A stretch of DNA of 64,000 nt from Phycisphaerae bacterium (lineage in GTDB: Bacteria; Planctomycetota; Phycisphaerae; Phycisphaerales; SM1A02), in NCBI GenBank assembly GCA_002862305.1, contig PKCS01000053.1, positions 41,611 to 105,610 on the forward strand, read 5' to 3'. Made by a program: the position numbers and the translations under genes. The notes under the pieces were generated by a model. It searched no databases and was not told the DNA's origin. It saw only the letters and a program-made list of their open reading frames with translations. This document shows, piece after piece, positions 59,728 through 64,000 of this stretch (positions are counted from its first letter, which is position 1; the number at the start of each line of letters is the position of its first letter).

Positions 59728-60690
59728 ATGATCGTCGACATCAACACTCGCTGCTGGTCCTCCCCCAACCAACTGGGTTCGCAGGCATCGGACGTGATGC
59801 GCCAGGTCTCCTCCGGGCACTGGCTCCGCGGGGACCATGGACCGGATGCCCTGCTCGAGCAGATCGACTGCGTGGACGTCGCGGTGATCCACGGATTCCG
59901 CAGCCAGATGCTGGAAGCCAACGTCCCCAATGAATTCATCGCCGAACTCGTCTCCCGACACCCCGAACGACTGATCGGGATCGCAGGCATCGATCCGCTC
60001 CAGAAGGACTCCCGCAAGGAGATGGAACAGGCCATCGAGCTCGGGCTCAGCGGCATCAGCGTCTCCCCGTCGATGCAGGGCCTCCACCCCACCCACTCCT
60101 CGGCGATGATGATCTACGAAGCCTGCGAGGCCAAGCGGATGCCGGTGATGGTCTCGCGCCCCGAGGTCGGCATTCCCCAGAGCGTGCTCGAGTTCGATCG
60201 CCCCCTGGCCTGGGACGAGGTCGCCCGGACCTTCCCGAAGCTCAAGATCGTGATCGGCGGCGTCGGATTCCCCTGGGTCGAGGAGACCCTGATGCTCCTC
60301 CAGAAGCACGAGAACATCTTCGCGGATCTCTCGTTCCTGACCCGGAACCCCTGGGCCACCTGGAATGCGCTGCTGAACGCCCAGGCGATCGGCGAGAGCT
60401 CGACGAACGTGATGGACCGGCTGCTGTTCGCCTCCGGCTGGCCGGCGCAGACTCCGGCGGCGGCGATCGAGCGCCTCTATTCGCTGAACAGCTTCAGCCA
60501 GGGGAGCAACCTCCCCACCATCCCCCGGACCACCATCCACTCGATCATCGAGCGGGATTCCCTGGAGGCGCTCGGGATCGAGCGAGGCGCGCTGTCCGGG
60601 GTCGTCCCACCCCGCCAGGACGTGATCGGCGCCCCCGCCGCGGGTGAGGGCTTCGCGACCGAAGCCTCCCAGCAGAGCCTGAACAACTGA
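59728..60690 (+). CDS. Amidohydrolase-fold protein lacking metal ligands
   Basis: 320 residues with the order of amidohydrolase-2 (TIM-barrel) proteins: MIVDINTRCW at strand 1, GLSGISVSPSMQGLHPTH, RMPVMVSRPEVGIP, LKIVIGGVGFPWVEETLMLL, NIFADLSFL and LLFASGWPAQTP. The expected HxH of strand 1 is N6-T-R8, the strand-5 His is Ser143 or Arg144, the strand-6 His is Gly177 and the strand-8 Asp is Gly237. All metal-binding positions thus look replaced, so it is probably a pseudo-enzyme or binds its ligand without metal. A TAGTAT box (59665-59670) may be the -10. Its stop overlaps the next start by 1 nt. Confidence 0.8.
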   Translation: MIVDINTRCWSSPNQLGSQASDVMRQVSSGHWLRGDHGPDALLEQIDCVDVAVIHGFRSQMLEANVPNEFIAELVSRHPERLIGIAGIDPLQKDSRKEMEQAIELGLSGISVSPSMQGLHPTHSSAMMIYEACEAKRMPVMVSRPEVGIPQSVLEFDRPLAWDEVARTFPKLKIVIGGVGFPWVEETLMLLQKHENIFADLSFLTRNPWATWNALLNAQAIGESSTNVMDRLLFASGWPAQTPAAAIERLYSLNSFSQGSNLPTIPRTTIHSIIERDSLEALGIERGALSGVVPPRQDVIGAPAAGEGFATEASQQSLNN

Positions 60691-61400
60691 TGAGTCGCGC
60701 TCGCCGCCTCCCCGCCCGTCGCACCACCACCCTGATCGCCGCCCTGCTCGGGGCGTGCCTCGCGGCCGGCTGTTCGGTCAGCTCCGTTCCCGAGGCACGG
60801 CTCTCCGGGACCTCCCTCGCCGCGGATCCCACCTCGCTGACCATCGACCTGTCGCACGGGTGCTACGCCGACCAGCCCGCCGAGGTCTCGTTCTTCCTCT
60901 CCGATCGGACCCTCGAGGAGCTGACCGAAGGCGGGATCCAGGACGCCATCATCACCCATGCGCAGCTGTTGTGGAGCCCCATGCCGGGATCCACCCCGGT
61001 CGATCCCACCGCCACCAACGTCGTGATCCGGGTGGTGCTGCTCACCAACGGAGAGCTCGGGATCTACGGTGGAGCGGGCTTCGCCTGGCCGTCGGGGACC
61101 CCGGGCAAGACCGCGATGCAGCTCGAGCTGGTGGGCTCCACCCTCACCCTGCTCCACTCGACCGAGGGCTTCCGGGACCTGCTCAGCCCGTTCCTGCTGC
61201 TGGGCACCCTCAGGGCACCCTACGCGCCGGTGGAGACCCTTCGCTTCCGGCAGTCGGCGAGCCAGCTGGTGACCGACCTGCTGGGCGAGACCCAGTGGGT
61301 CTCGGAACCCATCGTGCCGTGGTCGCATCCCGGAGCCTACCTCGCGTGGAAGCCCGGCCTCCCTCCGGCACCGTTCCGGGTGGACACCCGGTCACCCTGA
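60690..61400 (+). CDS. Putative lipoprotein of unknown function
   Basis: 236 residues. A basic start (SRARRLPARR) and hydrophobic stretch end at lipobox L-A-A-G-C. The mature part has strand-rich segments (LTIDLSHGCYADQPAEVSFF, GELGIYGGAGFAWP, MQLELVGSTLTLLHS). No family is recognised. It overlaps the amidohydrolase-fold gene by 1 nt (TGATG), so the two are translationally coupled and may act together. Its 3' end overlaps the convergent RluA gene by 9 nt. Confidence 0.7.
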   Translation: MSRARRLPARRTTTLIAALLGACLAAGCSVSSVPEARLSGTSLAADPTSLTIDLSHGCYADQPAEVSFFLSDRTLEELTEGGIQDAIITHAQLLWSPMPGSTPVDPTATNVVIRVVLLTNGELGIYGGAGFAWPSGTPGKTAMQLELVGSTLTLLHSTEGFRDLLSPFLLLGTLRAPYAPVETLRFRQSASQLVTDLLGETQWVSEPIVPWSHPGAYLAWKPGLPPAPFRVDTRSP

Positions 61401-62162
61401 GGTGGACGGAGGCGCCAGCTCGGCCTCCAGCGAATCGAGGAACGACAGGAGTTCGGCGTCGAACGCGACCTCGGGCCCGGCGACGGGCGTCCGCACCAGG
61501 TGCCAGCTCCCGTCCGGCAGTGGCAGTCGGATCATCACGTGGGTCAGCACCGGTGCCACCCCCTCCAGGCCGCCGTACGCGACGTCCCCGACGAGCGGCG
61601 CCTTCATCGACGCGAGCCCGGCGCGGATCTGGTGGTATCGACCGGTACCCAGCTCGATCGCCACGTCGATCTGCTCGTGCGAACCGGGGACGTCCGCGAG
61701 CGCCAGGACCTCCATCCGGGCGACCTTGCCGCCGGACTTGACCACGTGCGCCTTGCGTCCCTTGCGCCGCATGTAGAGACGCTTCTTGCCGAGGAGCTTG
61801 TGGCAGTTGAGGGGTCGGGTGGCCCGGGCGACGTAGATCTTGGTCCAGAGGCCATCCCGCAGCGAGGCGTTGTGGAAGCGAAGGGCCTCGAGGTCGGTCG
61901 CCACCACCAGCACCCCGCCGGTCATCCGGTCGAGCCGGTGCGGAAGCTCGGCCCGGGGGAATCCATTGCGTCGGACCCGCTCGATGATCGACACCCCGTC
62001 GGCGTCCACCCGCATCTGCGAGGAGACCCCGGCGGGCTTGTGGATCAGCAGGGTGCCCGCCCGCTCCAGGAGCACCTCGGGCATCGGCTCGCTCGCGGGA
62101 TGGGAGGTGGTACCGGGTGCGTCAGGTGCGTCAGGTGCGTCGGATGCCTCAGGTTCGTTCAT
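61392..62162 (-). CDS. RluA-family pseudouridine synthase
   Basis: 256 residues. After a Pro/Asp/Ala-rich N-terminal extension, LLIHKPAGVSSQM and the catalytic block ELPHRLDRMTGGVLVVATD contain the active Asp in HRLD; IELGTGRYHQIRAGLAS and APLVGDVAYGG follow. It isomerises uridine in rRNA or tRNA; the specific site cannot be read. A triplet repeat in the N-terminal extension (62116-62142) encodes D-A-P three times. It overlaps the Nudix gene by 14 nt. Confidence 0.9.
   Translation of the reverse strand: MNEPEASDAPDAPDAPGTTSHPASEPMPEVLLERAGTLLIHKPAGVSSQMRVDADGVSIIERVRRNGFPRAELPHRLDRMTGGVLVVATDLEALRFHNASLRDGLWTKIYVARATRPLNCHKLLGKKRLYMRRKGRKAHVVKSGGKVARMEVLALADVPGSHEQIDVAIELGTGRYHQIRAGLASMKAPLVGDVAYGGLEGVAPVLTHVMIRLPLPDGSWHLVRTPVAGPEVAFDAELLSFLDSLEAELAPPSTSG
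62116..62142. repeat. Three tandem 9-bp repeats inside the RluA gene
   Basis: GGTGCGTCA, GGTGCGTCA and GGTGCGTCG follow one another without a gap and encode the repeated Asp-Ala-Pro of the N-terminal extension. Slippage there would change the protein by whole tripeptides without a frameshift. Confidence 0.8.
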
Positions 62163-62754
62163 GGTTCATTCCGTCTCGAAGGCGCATCATCTGCCTCGCC
62201 ACCGCGGCGAGTGGGCTGGGTTCCCGTCCCGCGGGGACGGATTCGATCCGTTCGTACTCCCAGTCCTCGCTGGGCGGTACCGAGCCGGGGCGGACGTCCA
62301 TGAGGTAGACCACCTCCCAGCTGAACGCCGGGGGATCATAGAGCACCGCCACCGGGCGCGGGGGCCCTGCGGCCACCCAGCTGCTTTCCTCGGAGAGCTC
62401 GCCCAGGACGGACTCCGGCAGGGTCCGGCCCGCACTGGCCGAGCCGCCGGGGACGAACTCCCAGGCGCCGGGGTAGAAGGCGACCTCGGGTCCGCGCTTG
62501 CCCATCAGCCAGCCTCCATCAGGGGTCCGGCAGAGTCCCTTCACGCCGAGGACCCGGGTCCCGGTGTCGATCCCGGTGCGCTGGACCGCGTACTGCCGGT
62601 AGCTGGTCGGGGCGAGGTGGATGGTCACCCCGCCGTGGCCGTTCCGGACCACCCCCAGGACCTGGAGGGTCTCGCCGTCGAAGTACCGGGGATTGTCCCG
62701 GCAGAGCGCTTCCCAGCGTTCGTCCACCAGGCGCAGGGGCACGCGATCGGTCAC
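62149..62754 (-). CDS. Nudix hydrolase
   Basis: 201 residues from GTG 62754 (no nearby ATG; the true start may lie further upstream). GAWEFVPGGSASAGRTLPES and VLGELSEESSW form a Nudix box in which the Arg of R-E-x-x-E-E is replaced by Gly while the metal-binding glutamates remain. YLMDVRPGSVPPSEDWEYER and a basic C-terminal helix follow. It probably hydrolyses a nucleoside diphosphate derivative. It precedes the pseudouridine synthase with a 14-nt overlap. Confidence 0.8.
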   Translation of the reverse strand: MTDRVPLRLVDERWEALCRDNPRYFDGETLQVLGVVRNGHGGVTIHLAPTSYRQYAVQRTGIDTGTRVLGVKGLCRTPDGGWLMGKRGPEVAFYPGAWEFVPGGSASAGRTLPESVLGELSEESSWVAAGPPRPVAVLYDPPAFSWEVVYLMDVRPGSVPPSEDWEYERIESVPAGREPSPLAAVARQMMRLRDGMNHERT

Positions 62755-62830
62755 CCACCGTTCGTCCTGGATCGCCAGGACCGGGGGGCGTCGCAGCGGG
62801 ATGAGTCGCTCCCGGTTCTCGCCGGTGGGA

Positions 62831-64000
62831 TCAGGTATTGCCGATCCCCTCGTCGACCGACTCCATGCGCACGACCTCCTCCTGGAGGTACTGGCGCGGA
62901 ACGTAGAGGATCGCGACGGGAATGAAGCAGATCGCGGTGCCCAGCATCAACCAGGAGAAGAACCAGAAGAGTGGAGCGCCTTCGAGGGTCTGGCCGCCTC
63001 CAATCGACACCTTGGTCGTGAAGCTCGGCCCCGAACCCGCGGTGGCGCCGGCATCGGGGGGCGGCGTACCGAACTCCTTGCTCATTTCCATCTTGCGCTT
63101 GTACAGCCAGGTCTCCTTGTCGAGCGCGGTCGGTGGAGGCTTGATCGTGATCTGTTCGTGGAGGTCGTCGGGAGTGAGCGGGGTGCCGTCCGGTCCCGAA
63201 CTGCTGACACGCGCCTCCTTCGAGCTCACCAGGGAATACCGCAGGGGGTTGCCCCAGGGGTCCTTGATGGCGGAGACCAGCTTGTTCCCCTCCGCGGTCG
63301 AAGGCAGCCCGGTCTGGTCAAGGTCGGCACTCTCGTGGGTGGTCCAGTACCGACGGACCAGGGCGACGCCTTCCTCGACCTGGCTCAGCCCCTTCGCATC
63401 GATCGACTGCTGCACGCCTTCTGAATTGTAGGTCACCCGCACGGTCTCCCCACCCATGAACCCGACCCAGGGCATCGCGAGGGTGTAGCCTCCGTCCGGG
63501 TTCGAGGTCCGCTCGGACTGCTCGACCAGGGCGCTGGTGTTGGGATCGAACTGATCGATGGAAATCGTCCCCATGACCTGCGCAGTGAAGATGTTCCCGA
63601 GGGTGACCGATGCCAGGAAGGTCGCCATCACGAAGGACTTGATCTTCCTGGGGGCCTGGGTGTAGCTGAATTCGAGGCAGGTGATGGAGACCATCACCTC
63701 GGAGGTGGTGAGGATCGCGTAGGCGAGCACCTGCCATCCGATGGACGGGGTCTGTCCGGCATCGATCCATTGCTGGACGATGGAGACCAGCGCGAAGCCG
63801 GGGAACATGATGAAGAGTCCGATGCAGATCTTGCGCATCGGGGTCAGGGTGAACACCTTGTTCACCGCCGGGTAGATCACGAATCCGGTCAGGGGGACCA
63901 GGATGAGGATCATGACCGGGTTGACGAACTGGAGCTGGGGACCGAGCCAGTGGATCCCGAGCCAGTATCGATCCATGTTGTCCGCCTGGAGCACCCAGGA
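62831..64000 (-). CDS. POT/PTR2-type oligopeptide transporter (N-terminus outside the window)
   Basis: At least 389 codons; the 5' end lies beyond 64000. The visible part begins S-W-V-L-Q-A-D-N-M-D, resembling the QA..M region of proton-dependent oligopeptide carriers, and runs through helices (FVNPVMILILVPLTGFVIYP, FSYTQAPRKIKSFVMATFLA). A large hydrophilic stretch of about 200 residues separates the final helix (LFWFFSWLMLGTAICFIPVA). Such an extended loop is unusual for POT carriers. Substrate specificity is not determinable. Confidence 0.8.
   Translation of the reverse strand, partial: SWVLQADNMDRYWLGIHWLGPQLQFVNPVMILILVPLTGFVIYPAVNKVFTLTPMRKICIGLFIMFPGFALVSIVQQWIDAGQTPSIGWQVLAYAILTTSEVMVSITCLEFSYTQAPRKIKSFVMATFLASVTLGNIFTAQVMGTISIDQFDPNTSALVEQSERTSNPDGGYTLAMPWVGFMGGETVRVTYNSEGVQQSIDAKGLSQVEEGVALVRRYWTTHESADLDQTGLPSTAEGNKLVSAIKDPWGNPLRYSLVSSKEARVSSSGPDGTPLTPDDLHEQITIKPPPTALDKETWLYKRKMEMSKEFGTPPPDAGATAGSGPSFTTKVSIGGGQTLEGAPLFWFFSWLMLGTAICFIPVAILYVPRQYLQEEVVRMESVDEGIGNT

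Overview
The window looks like chromosomal DNA of a high-GC, free-living Gram-negative bacterium, most likely a marine or freshwater planctomycete of the Phycisphaerae type. The main reasons are four secreted proteins ending in the paired DxNxDG...DLxxLLxxW calcium-loop anchor common in that group, a nickel superoxide dismutase, many lipoproteins and signal peptides, and a planctomycete-style Tad pilus locus. There is no rRNA or marker gene here, so the taxonomic call is an inference. Genes are dense, often overlap by 1-14 nt, lie on both strands and use ATG, GTG and TTG starts. I saw no insertion sequence, prophage, CRISPR array or integration scar.

Layout. 1-9130: end of a carbonic anhydrase-like gene, tRNA-Gly(CCC), a lipoprotein, small membrane and DUF2256/DUF3253 proteins, an SDR, a secreted PLA2-like hydrolase with dockerin-like tail, an AlkA-type glycosylase, an unknown secreted protein and an acyl-lipid desaturase. 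9280-20135: secreted HExxH metalloprotease, RuvC-fold protein, TypA/BipA, secreted endonuclease/exonuclease/phosphatase-fold protein, a membrane PP2C (SpoIIE) phosphatase and a secreted subtilase. 20240-22863: a MerR/B12-binding-fold regulator divergent from a DNA photolyase, with repeated GAACGTTTT motifs, a near-consensus promoter and an intrinsic terminator placed in front of the photolyase start. 22900-28320: TyrA, a GT87-type membrane protein, glutaryl-CoA dehydrogenase, a VTT-domain protein and a ThuA protein.

28515-38399 is a nearly complete Tad/Flp pilus locus: pilin with its own promoter and terminators, then (transcribed leftward from 36862) prepilin peptidase, TadE, CpaB, secretin, TadA, TadB, TadC, a lipoprotein and TadD, with a TadG-like gene diverging from the shared promoter region. 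38403-47660: nickel SOD, an MBL hydrolase coupled to a XylR-type regulator, SMUG1-like uracil-DNA glycosylase, a beta-propeller dockerin protein, a TetR regulator coupled to SthA transhydrogenase, an unknown secreted protein and MazG. 47720-56494: tRNA-Arg(CCG), a lipoprotein, an MFS carrier, a TIGR01777 epimerase, a SIS isomerase, two tandem MauE-like/thioredoxin-fold proteins, TilS and an unknown secreted protein. 56529-64000: ECF sigma factor with a coupled membrane protein, a stand-alone degenerate B12-binding-fold protein, MenG/UbiE, an amidohydrolase-fold protein that has lost its metal ligands, a lipoprotein, an RluA pseudouridine synthase, a Nudix protein and the 3' part of a POT-type transporter.

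Themes: DNA repair (AlkA-like glycosylase, SMUG1, photolyase), extracellular hydrolysis through dockerin-tailed secreted enzymes, pilus-mediated attachment, and oxidative or light stress (photolyase, NiSOD, SthA). Putative housekeeping promoters recur as TTGnnn-N16/17-TAnnnT. The least explained parts are the photolyase control region (20244-21489), the two B12-fold proteins without the cobalamin ligand, and the metal-less amidohydrolase.
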